A DNA stretch of 13,556 nt from assembly GCA_001563325.1 (NCBI GenBank), contig LRSK01000210.1:1-13556 (forward strand). The letters run 5' to 3'. The position numbers and the translations under genes were made by a program. Origin of the DNA: Candidatus Thorarchaeota archaeon SMTZ1-83 (GTDB lineage Archaea > Asgardarchaeota > Thorarchaeia > Thorarchaeales > Thorarchaeaceae). The notes below the pieces were generated by a model that had not been told where the DNA came from, made no database searches, and saw only the letters and a list, made by a program, of their open reading frames with translations. Positions 1 through 6,152 of this stretch are shown here, piece after piece (position 1 is the stretch's first letter; each line of letters opens with the position of its first letter).

Positions 1-736
1 CTTCGACCTTGTCCTCTGTTTCAAAGGTCTGAGTGAAGACATCTACCTCGAATGCAAGGTTCTCCTCAAGCCCCATCTGCCAGGTGTTGTTCAGCGATTG
101 CTTAGCCAGCTTCAGAGCAACTCCAGGTTTCAAAGCAAGTTTCTTCGCTAGCTCCATAGTTCCCTCTCTTAGGGCATCAATCGAATCGAAGACTCTGTTG
201 ACGAGTCCAATTCGATGTGCCTCTTCTGCGGTGATGTGGTCACCAGTATAGACAAGCTCCTTGGCTCTACCGAGACCGACCAGTCTAGCAAGGCGCACAG
301 TCCCGCCATACCCAGGAATGACTCCTAGGTTGATCTCTGGCTGTCCTAGCTTGGCGTTCGCAGATGCATATCTGATGTCGCAGGCCATCGCAAACTCGCA
401 GCCGCCTCCAAGTGCGAAACCATTCACTGCGGCTATGCTAGGTTTTGACATAGATTCGATGAACTTAGTGAGCTCCTGTCCGCGCTCCACACGGGGTCGT
501 ATTGTCTTCGAGTCCTTCCCCTTGAACTCAGATATATCCGCTCCCGCAGCAAACGCCTTCTCACCTGCACCAGTTAGAACTACTACTCTCACATTCGGGT
601 CGTCCTCAGCTTCCCCGAAGAATTCTCGCAGCTTCAAGACCACTGATGTGTTGAGAGCGTTGTACTTGTCAGGACGGTTGATAGTTATTGTGGCAACGCC
701 GTCTTGTGCTTCGTACAATACATCTTCATCTGACAC
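1..736 (-). CDS. Enoyl-CoA hydratase/crotonase family protein, 3' end cut by window edge
   Basis: Likely hydrates trans-2-enoyl-CoA (crotonyl-CoA type) to 3-hydroxyacyl-CoA in the cytoplasm. The 245 visible residues cover the crotonase fold. The oxyanion-hole region reads AAVNGFALGGGCEF, with Glu114 matching the first catalytic Glu of rat mitochondrial hydratase, and GQPEINLGVIPGYGG carries Glu134, the second. With both acids present, hydratase activity is more likely than isomerase-only activity. The last 15-20 residues of the family lie beyond base 1. I chose the GTG start at 736 because GGAGG sits 8 nt upstream. An in-frame ATG at 790 would add 18 unconserved residues and has no ribosome binding site. 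It is transcribed away from the orphan gene at 964 across a gap of about 230 nt. A TATA-like TTCTTTATC near 847-855 on this strand could drive it, but that is weak. The exact substrate is unknown. Confidence 0.93.
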   Translation of the reverse strand, partial: MSDEDVLYEAQDGVATITINRPDKYNALNTSVVLKLREFFGEAEDDPNVRVVVLTGAGEKAFAAGADISEFKGKDSKTIRPRVERGQELTKFIESMSKPSIAAVNGFALGGGCEFAMACDIRYASANAKLGQPEINLGVIPGYGGTVRLARLVGLGRAKELVYTGDHITAEEAHRIGLVNRVFDSIDALREGTMELAKKLALKPGVALKLAKQSLNNTWQMGLEENLAFEVDVFTQTFETEDKVE

Positions 737-909
737 TGTCTTGTCCTCCTTGGACTCGACCCGATTGGCCAATGGGTACGTAATAAGCATTCGCAACGCA
801 GAAGAGTGCAATCCTTGCCTAGATTCTAAGGAGAGAGCGGAACTGATAAAGAACCGGAAGATCAGACTGTGGCGCCCCTGAAGTTGTATCGCGTTTCTTC
901 GACCTCATA

Positions 910-918
910 TTTATTTAG
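910..918 (+). promoter_or_regulatory. TATA-like box for the 115-residue orphan
   Basis: TTTATTTAG lies in an AT-rich patch. Archaeal transcription usually starts about 25 nt past the box centre, here near 939. That leaves a leader of about 25 nt holding the GGAGG at 951-955 before the TTG start at 964. The spacing supports the box and argues against the earlier TTG at 949. Inferred from spacing only. Confidence 0.35.
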
Positions 919-963
919 CTGTTTAGTAGTCCGTTTTACATCATCGCGTTGGAGGATAGCAGA

Positions 964-1311
964 TTGGAGCAACAGGGCGGAGTCGAGATTTGGAAGAACT
1001 CGCTCGTGGCAATGAGAACGTCATTGGCTAGCTCTTATGATATGAGCACCTCAGTCGAGGAGCAGAGAAGGTTCCTCAATGCGTGGGAAGGGAAAGGCCT
1101 AGAGTACATCGTATTCTCTGACTACAGACGCAATGATGGGAAGAGAAGACTCAGTGACATATTGGAAGTAATCGACGACGCGATTGAGCGAATTGACCGT
1201 TGTGACATCAAGGCTGCATCAAAGCTGTACTTGGAAACTCTGGATGAGGTGGCCCTCTTCTCGAATTGGGCCAAGATACTAGAGAGGACTGTTGAGCGGT
1301 CCGGTTCTTAG
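964..1311 (+). CDS. Hypothetical small soluble protein (115 aa)
   Basis: I do not recognise this family. The protein has no membrane segment, signal peptide or cysteine cluster (one Cys). It looks mostly helical and charged: an N-terminal stretch with SVEEQRRFLNAWEGKG, a short IVFSDYRR segment that could be a strand, then a long acidic/basic region (DILEVIDDAIERIDRC, ASKLYLETLDEVALFSNW) resembling an alpha-helical bundle. The TTG at 964 is preferred over the in-frame TTG at 949 because GGAGG (951-955) lies 8 nt upstream of it; from 949 the ribosome site would fall inside the gene. It is a single-gene unit on the opposite strand to all its neighbours and converges on the DUF35 gene. The promoter, ribosome site and absence of frame breaks suggest it is real. 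Confidence 0.7.
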   Translation: MEQQGGVEIWKNSLVAMRTSLASSYDMSTSVEEQRRFLNAWEGKGLEYIVFSDYRRNDGKRRLSDILEVIDDAIERIDRCDIKAASKLYLETLDEVALFSNWAKILERTVERSGS

Positions 1312-1327
1312 TCAAAAAGAAAGGAGA

Positions 1328-1346
1328 AGAGGGCTTGTTGCCCTCT
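1328..1346 (-). terminator. Hairpin plus T-rich tract after the thiolase-DUF35 operon
   Basis: A 7-bp stem (AGAGGGC pairing with GCCCTCT, 5-nt loop) begins 6 nt past the DUF35 stop. On the minus strand it is followed by TCTCCTTTCTTTTT, a pyrimidine-rich run with a T5. On the plus strand there is no T-run after it, so it serves the minus-strand operon, though it also lies 16 nt beyond the converging plus-strand gene. Confidence 0.6.
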
Positions 1347-1352
1347 CGACGG

Positions 1353-1769
1353 CTACACCAGCCATCTATAAGTTATCTTCTTGTCATCCACCCTATCAAA
1401 CCCGAGCTTAAGTGACATTCCAACTTCGGGCATGCTGGTCAGATTCGTGATGTGTGCCGTGAGCCTCAAGCCCGATGGGAACTCCCCGATGGCAACTACG
1501 TAAGGAGCCTTCGAAGATAGGCTCTCTGGTGCAAAGTCCACAATCACATATGAGAACAGCTTGGCTTCGGTTTCGGTGAACTCTGCAAACTCAGTGACAC
1601 TCAGGCACTTCTGACAGTGCTGCCTAGGTGGGAGGTATTCGGCCTTGCATGAAGGGCACACGCTCTTCATGATTTTCTCCTGTTCAAGGTTTGACAGCCA
1701 TTCCTCGTACCAAGGCGTCACAGCTTTGTCAGTAGCATATCCAAGGTAGATTTCCTTCTTCTCGGTCAT
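1353..1769 (-). CDS. DUF35 zinc-ribbon/OB-fold protein, thiolase partner (138 aa)
   Basis: This is the small scaffold or CoA-binding partner of thiolase-like enzymes. After an N-terminal helix (about 17-34) comes a rubredoxin-like zinc ribbon with CPSC (Cys38, Cys41) and HCQKC (Cys52, Cys55), then the OB-fold (about 60-138; SYVIVDFAPE, PYVVAIGEF, KLGFDRVDDKKITYRW). Length and order are normal for the family. The start is ATG with GAGG 8 nt upstream, and that ATG overlaps the TGA of the thiolase gene (ATGA), so the two are very probably translationally coupled. In methanogens the DUF35 protein bridges acetoacetyl-CoA thiolase and HMG-CoA synthase. Here no HMG-CoA synthase adjoins, so a simpler thiolase-DUF35 complex is inferred. 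Confidence 0.92.
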   Translation of the reverse strand: MTEKKEIYLGYATDKAVTPWYEEWLSNLEQEKIMKSVCPSCKAEYLPPRQHCQKCLSVTEFAEFTETEAKLFSYVIVDFAPESLSSKAPYVVAIGEFPSGLRLTAHITNLTSMPEVGMSLKLGFDRVDDKKITYRWLV

Positions 1770-2935
1770 GAGAATCCCCTCTCAAAGATGAAGACATTGG
1801 TAAATTGACCACTCTGTCCGACATTGTGTGCCAAGCCATACTGGACATCCTTTATCTGGCGAGATGGATTCTCTGATTCGTTCCGCATCTGCTTGAGAAT
1901 CTCATATGTCATTGAAACTCCCGTAGCACCAAGCGGGTGACCCTTGCTCTTCAGACCACCATCACAGTTGACAGGAATGCGTCCATCATGGTAGATTTCC
2001 TTGTTCTCAACGAGCTCTCTTCCCTTACCAGGTTCTGCAAAACCAATGTCCTCGTAAGCAACCATCTCAGCTATGCTGAAGCAGTCGTGGACTTCAGCCA
2101 TGTTAATATCATCTGGCTTCAGTCCAGCCATTTCAAAAGCAGCTTTTGAGGCTCTCTTGGCTCCTGGAATAGATGTCAGACTCGAACGATCTTGAATCAT
2201 CATCTCTGAAGCACCAGCACCAATACCCCGAATCCACATCGGTCTGTCGGTAAACTCCTTCACCCGTTCTTCTGCTGCTATCACCACTGCGGCAGCACCA
2301 TCGGTAATTAGACTACAGTCATAGAGGTTCAAGGGCCTACAGATTGGAACTGAGTTGTGAGCCTCTTCAAGAGACACTTCCCTCCCTAGATGCGCTTTCG
2401 GATTCTGGGCACCATAATGATGCGACTTCACAGAGATCATCGAAAGGACTTCATGAGGCAGATTATACTCGGCCATATATCTTGAAGCCATCAGCGCATA
2501 GAAAGCAGGGAAGCTGATTCCGAATGGATATTCCCAACGCATATCGCCTGCCTGAGACATATACTCGGTCGCGGTAGCCGAAGAAACCCGGTTCATCTGC
2601 TCTACTCCCAACACAAGCATCACGTCATATAGGCCGGCAGAAACCATCCCCCAAGCTGCTCTGAGTGAAGCCGTGCCTGTGGTGCAAGCTGATTCAACTC
2701 GCATGTGCGGTTTGTCTTGTATACCAATGTAATCTGCAATAAGAGCTGAACCGGCACCCTGACCGGTGAACTGAGATGCAGCGTACGAGAGAACTGATGC
2801 ATCAATCTTGTCTTGCGTAATTCCCTCGTCATAGATGGGCTTATACGCCTCGGCACAGAGCTCCCTCATGGTAGCATCGTACCGCTTTCCGAACTTGCTA
2901 TGGCCGCCAGCAACGACAGCGACTTTTCTTCCCAA
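1766..2935 (-). CDS. Thiolase family protein, acetyl-CoA C-acetyltransferase/SCP-x type (389 aa)
   Basis: Likely cleaves 3-ketoacyl-CoA or condenses two acetyl-CoA in the cytoplasm. It has the motifs of the archaeal/SCP-x thiolase branch: N-terminal RKVAVVAGGHSKFGKR, nucleophile Cys84 in ESACTTGTAS, HDCFS with His283, GHPLGATG with His333, and a C-terminal HNVGQSGQF with His370, where many relatives have HNxGG. I start it at the TTG at 2935, which has GGAGG exactly 8 nt upstream and begins at the usual MxRKVAVV. An ATG at 2968 adds 11 atypical residues and lacks a good ribosome site. The stop overlaps the ATG of the DUF35 gene. The unit lies between two hairpin terminators (3125-3140 upstream, 1328-1346 downstream), so it is probably a two-gene transcript. 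The preferred reaction direction cannot be told from sequence. Confidence 0.94.
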   Translation of the reverse strand: MGRKVAVVAGGHSKFGKRYDATMRELCAEAYKPIYDEGITQDKIDASVLSYAASQFTGQGAGSALIADYIGIQDKPHMRVESACTTGTASLRAAWGMVSAGLYDVMLVLGVEQMNRVSSATATEYMSQAGDMRWEYPFGISFPAFYALMASRYMAEYNLPHEVLSMISVKSHHYGAQNPKAHLGREVSLEEAHNSVPICRPLNLYDCSLITDGAAAVVIAAEERVKEFTDRPMWIRGIGAGASEMMIQDRSSLTSIPGAKRASKAAFEMAGLKPDDINMAEVHDCFSIAEMVAYEDIGFAEPGKGRELVENKEIYHDGRIPVNCDGGLKSKGHPLGATGVSMTYEILKQMRNESENPSRQIKDVQYGLAHNVGQSGQFTNVFIFERGFS

Positions 2936-3124
2936 TTTCGTTTCCTCCGTGTAGAGAACCTGCCCCATATCAGGGAACTGGCTCCTTCAATCACGTATCT
3001 ATGTTCGCGATTCTTTTGCCAACGGGGTCTTAAGGTTGACGATTGGGAGGACTTCACAATCGTGTGGAGTGCTTGGAGGATTTAGGACAGACTTCCTAGC
3101 AGCCCACGATGAAAAAGAGAGAAA

Positions 3125-3140
3125 CCCCGGAAAACCGGGG
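3125..3140 (-). terminator. Hairpin plus T-rich tract after the second crotonase
   Basis: CCCCGG-AAAA-CCGGGG forms a perfect 6-bp GC stem 16 nt past the crotonase stop. On the minus strand it is followed by TTTCTCTCTTTTTC. It separates this gene from the thiolase operon, whose start is about 190 nt further on. Confidence 0.7.
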
Positions 3141-3156
3141 TCCAGGAAGTATAGTG

Positions 3157-3969
3157 CTATTCTCCGGTGAATTTACCACGACGCTTCTCAAGAAGTGCGG
3201 AAATACCCTCAGCAAGGTCCTTAGACCTGAAACACTCAACGCAGGCCTCAACCTGGTACTTGAGATTGTCATCCATCTCGTCCTCAAAGGACATGTGTGT
3301 GGCCTTCTTGGCGAGGCCGACTGCAATGGGAGCATTGCCTCCAACTTTCGCTCCGTACCAGAGAGCTTGGCTGATGAGCTCGTCTTTCGTGACAACTTTA
3401 CTCACTAGGCCCATTGCCAGCGCCTCGTCGGCAGTCACCTGAGCTCCGGTGAGAATAAGCTCCATGGCCTTGCCAAGACCGACAACTCTCGGCAGTCGAG
3501 CGCACCCTCCCCATGCTGGAATAAGCCCTAGGCTTACTTCCGGAGCGCCCAGCTTAGCCTCTTTCTCAGCAATCCTGATGTCGCAGGCTAAGGCAATCTC
3601 AAGACCTCCACCAAGCGCCAGACCGTTTACTGCGGCGATGGTGACTTTCGGTGTGGTTGCTAGTCGATCAAGGATTTGTTGGCCTTGAGCAACAAGATCA
3701 CCCACATTGTCGGGGTCACTAAGAAGTGTCTGAGCCATCTTGAGGTCAGCCCCGGTACAATAAACCTTCTCATGATTTGATGCTACAACAATGGAACGAA
3801 TATCTGGATCCTTCTCAGCCTCATCCAGAGCGTCGCTGAAGTCCTGGAGAAACTGATCGTTGATCGCATTCAGCGCGTCAAGTCTGTTGAACTTGATGAC
3901 TGCTGTGTTCTTCACAGGAGACAGAAACGAGCCCTCTTTGCTGTACAACATTGTTTCGAATTCTGGCAT
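3157..3969 (-). CDS. Enoyl-CoA hydratase/crotonase family protein (270 aa)
   Basis: A second crotonase, expected to hydrate enoyl-CoA to 3-hydroxyacyl-CoA. The fold is complete: IKFNRLDALNAI near the N-terminus, the oxyanion region AAVNGLALGGGLEI with Glu124, and GAPEVSLGLIPAWGG with Glu144, so both catalytic acids of classical hydratases are kept. The C-terminal tail FRSKDLAEGISALLEKRR is the usual trimerisation end. The first about 20 residues (ETMLYSKEGSFLSPVKN) form a slightly longer lead-in than in the first crotonase. The ATG at 3969 follows AGGTGATTGAG, with AGG 8 nt upstream; a GTG at 3978 lies inside that ribosome site and is rejected. It has its own promoter (about 4019) and terminator (3125-3140), so it looks monocistronic. 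The two crotonases are clearly diverged paralogues and may differ in chain length or stereochemical preference, which cannot be read from sequence. Confidence 0.93.
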   Translation of the reverse strand: MPEFETMLYSKEGSFLSPVKNTAVIKFNRLDALNAINDQFLQDFSDALDEAEKDPDIRSIVVASNHEKVYCTGADLKMAQTLLSDPDNVGDLVAQGQQILDRLATTPKVTIAAVNGLALGGGLEIALACDIRIAEKEAKLGAPEVSLGLIPAWGGCARLPRVVGLGKAMELILTGAQVTADEALAMGLVSKVVTKDELISQALWYGAKVGGNAPIAVGLAKKATHMSFEDEMDDNLKYQVEACVECFRSKDLAEGISALLEKRRGKFTGE

Positions 3970-4014
3970 CTCAATCACCTAAATGTGAATCTGAGCTGAG
4001 TGGGTAACGACCTA

Positions 4015-4023
4015 CTTAAAAAT
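4015..4023 (-). promoter_or_regulatory. TATA-like box for the second crotonase
   Basis: On the minus strand this reads ATTTTTAAG, a good archaeal TATA box. A start about 25 nt downstream (near 3994) gives a leader of about 25 nt carrying AGGTGAT before the ATG at 3969. It lies between the terminator of the upstream operon (4082-4100) and this gene. Confidence 0.5.
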
Positions 4024-4081
4024 CCGTTCCTGAAACACACTTCTGAGAATTAGAGATCAAGTCTGGAAGAAAACAGGGAAG

Positions 4082-4100
4082 ACAGGGCATGATGCCCTGT
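4082..4100 (-). terminator. Hairpin terminator after the 3-hydroxyacyl-CoA dehydrogenase operon
   Basis: ACAGGGCAT-G-ATGCCCTGT is a 9-bp inverted repeat with a one-base centre (a few inner pairs would open into the loop), 9 nt past the dehydrogenase stop. On the minus strand it is followed by CTTCCCTGTTTTCTTCC. It marks the end of the five-gene operon. Confidence 0.65.
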
Positions 4101-4109
4101 ACTTCTAGT

Positions 4110-5234
4110 CTATTTGAGGTACTTCGGAACGCTATAGCACTCGCCAAGTTCACTCTCGAGACTCCCGACGAACTCGCGGACCTTGTCAAGTCCGTACTGA
4201 TCAGCCATCTCAAATGGACCCATTGGCCAACTTGCACCCAGCTTCATGGCCATGTCGATGTCCTCTTTGTTGGCAATCCCATCATCGACGAGAATCATAG
4301 CCTCACGGATTGCGGGCATGTTGAGTCGTTGCACAATCCACTCAGCATCCGCACCCTTAGGTGGCTCTGTTTCAGCTGCCTCCGCTCCGTAGTCATAGAA
4401 GCCCTTCTTGGATTTCATCCCGATATCTCCAGCATCAACCAGATTCTTCAGGGTATCAGGAGGTTTGAAGCAGTCACCAATCTCCCGATAGAGTGTCGAC
4501 ATGGCGTTGTAGGCTATGTCAAGACCCACGAAGTCGCCAAGTGCAAATGGACCAGCCGGAGCCTTGCCTATGCCAACCATGGCAGTGTCTATCTCCTCCT
4601 TTGTAGCCTCTCCTCTCTCGTACATCAGGATAGACTCACGCATGACTGGCATGAGCAGACGATTGACAATGAACCCGGGGCTGTTCTTGGCAAAGACTGT
4701 GGTCTTGCCCTGCTTCTCACCTACAGCCTTAGCAACGGCGATAGTTTCATCGCTGGAATTCTCTCCGATGACGATTTCAAGGAGCTTCATAGCCGGGACA
4801 GGTGAGAAATAGTGCATGCCAATGAACTTGTCTGGTCTCTTGGTAGCACCTGCCAGTTCGTCGATGCTAAGAGAGGAGGTGTTCGTCGCCAGAATCGCGT
4901 GCGATGGTGCCGCGGCATCGATTTTGGCGAAAACTCCCTTCTTGACTTCCATGTTCTCAAAGATGGCCTCAATCACAAGGTCTGCATCTTTCACTGCATC
5001 CTCAGTGTCGACAGTGCCCTTTACCCTGCTCATGAGTCCCTCTGCTTCGGTGATTGACATCTTGCCTTTGTCAATGCCCGTTAGTACATTATTGCGAATG
5101 CTCTCGATTCCCTGGTCAACTAGCTCCTGATTGATGTCAACCATTGTGACTTCGTAGCCGTTCCAAGCTGATACATAGGCGATTCCGGAACCCATGAGCC
5201 CGGAACCGATGACAGCTATCTTCTTTACGTCCAT
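4110..5234 (-). CDS. 3-hydroxyacyl-CoA dehydrogenase, NAD-dependent, with doubled C-terminal domain (374 aa)
   Basis: Oxidises (S)-3-hydroxyacyl-CoA to 3-ketoacyl-CoA with NAD(P). The Rossmann N-domain (about 1-185) opens with VIGSGLMGSGIA. Ser120 (NTSSLSI), His141 (GMHYFSPV), Glu153 and Asn191 (SPGFIVNRL) correspond to the catalytic Ser137/His158/Glu170/Asn208 of the human enzyme at one constant offset. Two 3HCDH C-terminal domains follow: one about 186-285, and a second about 298-370 that repeats the pattern (NRLLMPVMRE...GPFALGDFVGLD against QRLNMPAIRE...GPFEMADQYGLD). Single-domain bacterial enzymes are about 280 residues. This layout matches the dehydrogenase half of FadB without its crotonase half, which fits the separate crotonase genes nearby. 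The start is ATG with GGAGG 7 nt upstream, 11 nt after the SCP2 stop, and it is the last gene of the operon. Confidence 0.96.
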   Translation of the reverse strand: MDVKKIAVIGSGLMGSGIAYVSAWNGYEVTMVDINQELVDQGIESIRNNVLTGIDKGKMSITEAEGLMSRVKGTVDTEDAVKDADLVIEAIFENMEVKKGVFAKIDAAAPSHAILATNTSSLSIDELAGATKRPDKFIGMHYFSPVPAMKLLEIVIGENSSDETIAVAKAVGEKQGKTTVFAKNSPGFIVNRLLMPVMRESILMYERGEATKEEIDTAMVGIGKAPAGPFALGDFVGLDIAYNAMSTLYREIGDCFKPPDTLKNLVDAGDIGMKSKKGFYDYGAEAAETEPPKGADAEWIVQRLNMPAIREAMILVDDGIANKEDIDMAMKLGASWPMGPFEMADQYGLDKVREFVGSLESELGECYSVPKYLK

Positions 5235-5245
5235 AGCAGAGCCTC

Positions 5246-5608
5246 CTACATCGCACCCATCAACGCAGCAAGTATAAGATTTGCGAGGGGATCGCTCTCA
5301 TGTGCGTTGCCTATGACCTCAAGACGACCGTCCTTCATTGTGTCTTTGAAAGGCACCTCTCCGGTGAAGATACCCAAGAGAGTTTCTGAAGAGGCCTTGT
5401 AGATGCAGTCAGGACTAGGGTAGACACCATCAAAGATCTTCATGTCATCCTTTGTGATCACCATGTACTGCGCCCCAGCCTCTGTGTGCACCTGAAGGAT
5501 CTTTCCATCATAAGGACCCACCCAGTCCTCAAGCAGTTTCTTGAGGTCTTCCTTCTCCTTCACCTTAGCAACAAGGAACTTGAAGAACTCATCAAGTTGT
5601 GACGACAT
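5246..5608 (-). CDS. SCP2 sterol-carrier-like domain protein (120 aa)
   Basis: A stand-alone SCP2 fold, which binds lipids or fatty acyl-CoA in a hydrophobic tunnel. An N-terminal helix (EFFKFLVAKVKEKEDLKKLL) is followed by alternating strands (GKILQVHTEAGAQYMVITKD) and the typical SCP2 core YKASSETLLGIFTGEVPF, then KDGRLEVIGN and a hydrophobic C-terminal helix (ANLILAALMG). Length is usual for the family. I use the ATG at 5608, 10 nt after GGAGG; a GTG at 5617 would sit one base from the ribosome site. It lies 5 nt after the upstream stop and 11 nt before the dehydrogenase, so it is cotranscribed with it. Acting as a carrier or buffer for acyl-CoA intermediates of this pathway is an inference from context. 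Confidence 0.88.
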   Translation of the reverse strand: MSSQLDEFFKFLVAKVKEKEDLKKLLEDWVGPYDGKILQVHTEAGAQYMVITKDDMKIFDGVYPSPDCIYKASSETLLGIFTGEVPFKDTMKDGRLEVIGNAHESDPLANLILAALMGAM

Positions 5609-5613
5609 TGTTC

Positions 5614-5886
5614 TCACTCCTCCTTTGCCATCCAGTCATCGATGGCCTCATGCAATACCAAGTCAATTGTGGCTGCCCACATGTTGCCCTTCCGCTCCTT
5701 TACCTTGTCAAGAAACTTATCGTAGCGGTCTCCGTCAATCAGAACCACAATGCGACCTTTTCGGTCATTCAAGAAGGCTTGGTGGTACATCTTCTTCGAC
5801 GTCCAGTACTCATGCTCAATGTCGCCTTCCTTGAGTCGAGGGTAAAAGGGCCACTCGCCTGTCGGATGCTTTCTGAACTTTGCCAT
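5614..5886 (-). CDS. Small protein with C-terminal ribbon-helix-helix-like segment (90 aa)
   Basis: I do not recognise a named family. The N-terminal half (about 1-45) is aromatic and charged (PTGEWPFYPRLKEGD, EYWTSKKMYHQAF). The C-terminal half (about 46-88) reads as one strand and two helices: GRIVVLIDGDRYDKFLDKVK then MWAATIDLVLHEAIDDWM, the layout of a ribbon-helix-helix DNA-binding domain. That is a secondary-structure impression, not a motif match. The ATG at 5886 is 8 nt after GGAGG and overlaps the TAA of the upstream gene by one base, so the two are coupled. It and its upstream neighbour share the RHH-like half in opposite order. It may form a heteromer with that protein, either regulating the operon or having a structural role. 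Confidence is high for the gene and low for the fold. Confidence 0.8.
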   Translation of the reverse strand: MAKFRKHPTGEWPFYPRLKEGDIEHEYWTSKKMYHQAFLNDRKGRIVVLIDGDRYDKFLDKVKERKGNMWAATIDLVLHEAIDDWMAKEE

Positions 5887-6152
5887 TATGCACTCCTCCA
5901 CTTCTTCACCAAGTCACCCGTCGCCTCCAAGAATCCTGGTCGGTATGGCCATTGAACTACATAACGGAAGCCCTTGACTCCGTCTTTCTCGCCCTTGGAC
6001 CATCTTCCCGTGTATACTCTACCGCCAACATCATTGCAGAACTCGTGGATGACTACTTCAATCACTCCTTCGATTCTCAAGCCACTCTCATCAGCAATCT
6101 CCTTTAGCTTCTCCATTGTCGGTTCATCAAAAGTTACTTCCACATCAATCAC
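5886..6152 (-). CDS. Small protein with N-terminal ribbon-helix-helix-like segment (88 aa)
   Basis: Unrecognised family. Residues 1-40 look like strand-helix-helix (IDVEVTFDEPTMEKLKEIA, then EGVIEVVIHEFCND), compatible with a ribbon-helix-helix fold. Residues 45-88 are rich in Gly and aromatics and probably beta (RVYTGRWSKGEKDG, YVVQWPYRPGFLEATGD), ending in a short basic helix. The GTG start at 6152 overlaps the nitroreductase stop as GTGA, and the stop overlaps the next ATG (TAATG), so it is sandwiched by translational coupling. A second in-frame GTG at 6143 is possible: the GGAG upstream lies only 2 nt from the first GTG but 11 nt from the second. The single Cys (in HEFCND) argues against a metal site. 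Confidence 0.75.
   Translation of the reverse strand: MIDVEVTFDEPTMEKLKEIADESGLRIEGVIEVVIHEFCNDVGGRVYTGRWSKGEKDGVKGFRYVVQWPYRPGFLEATGDLVKKWRSA

Noticed and set aside
261..881. Long plus-strand open frame opposite the first crotonase
   Set aside because: It is antisense to a clear enoyl-CoA hydratase with all family motifs; the translation is Ser/Pro/Arg-rich and resembles no protein.
4089..4805. 238-codon plus-strand open frame
   Set aside because: Antisense to the hydroxyacyl-CoA dehydrogenase and starts inside the terminator hairpin; no ribosome site.
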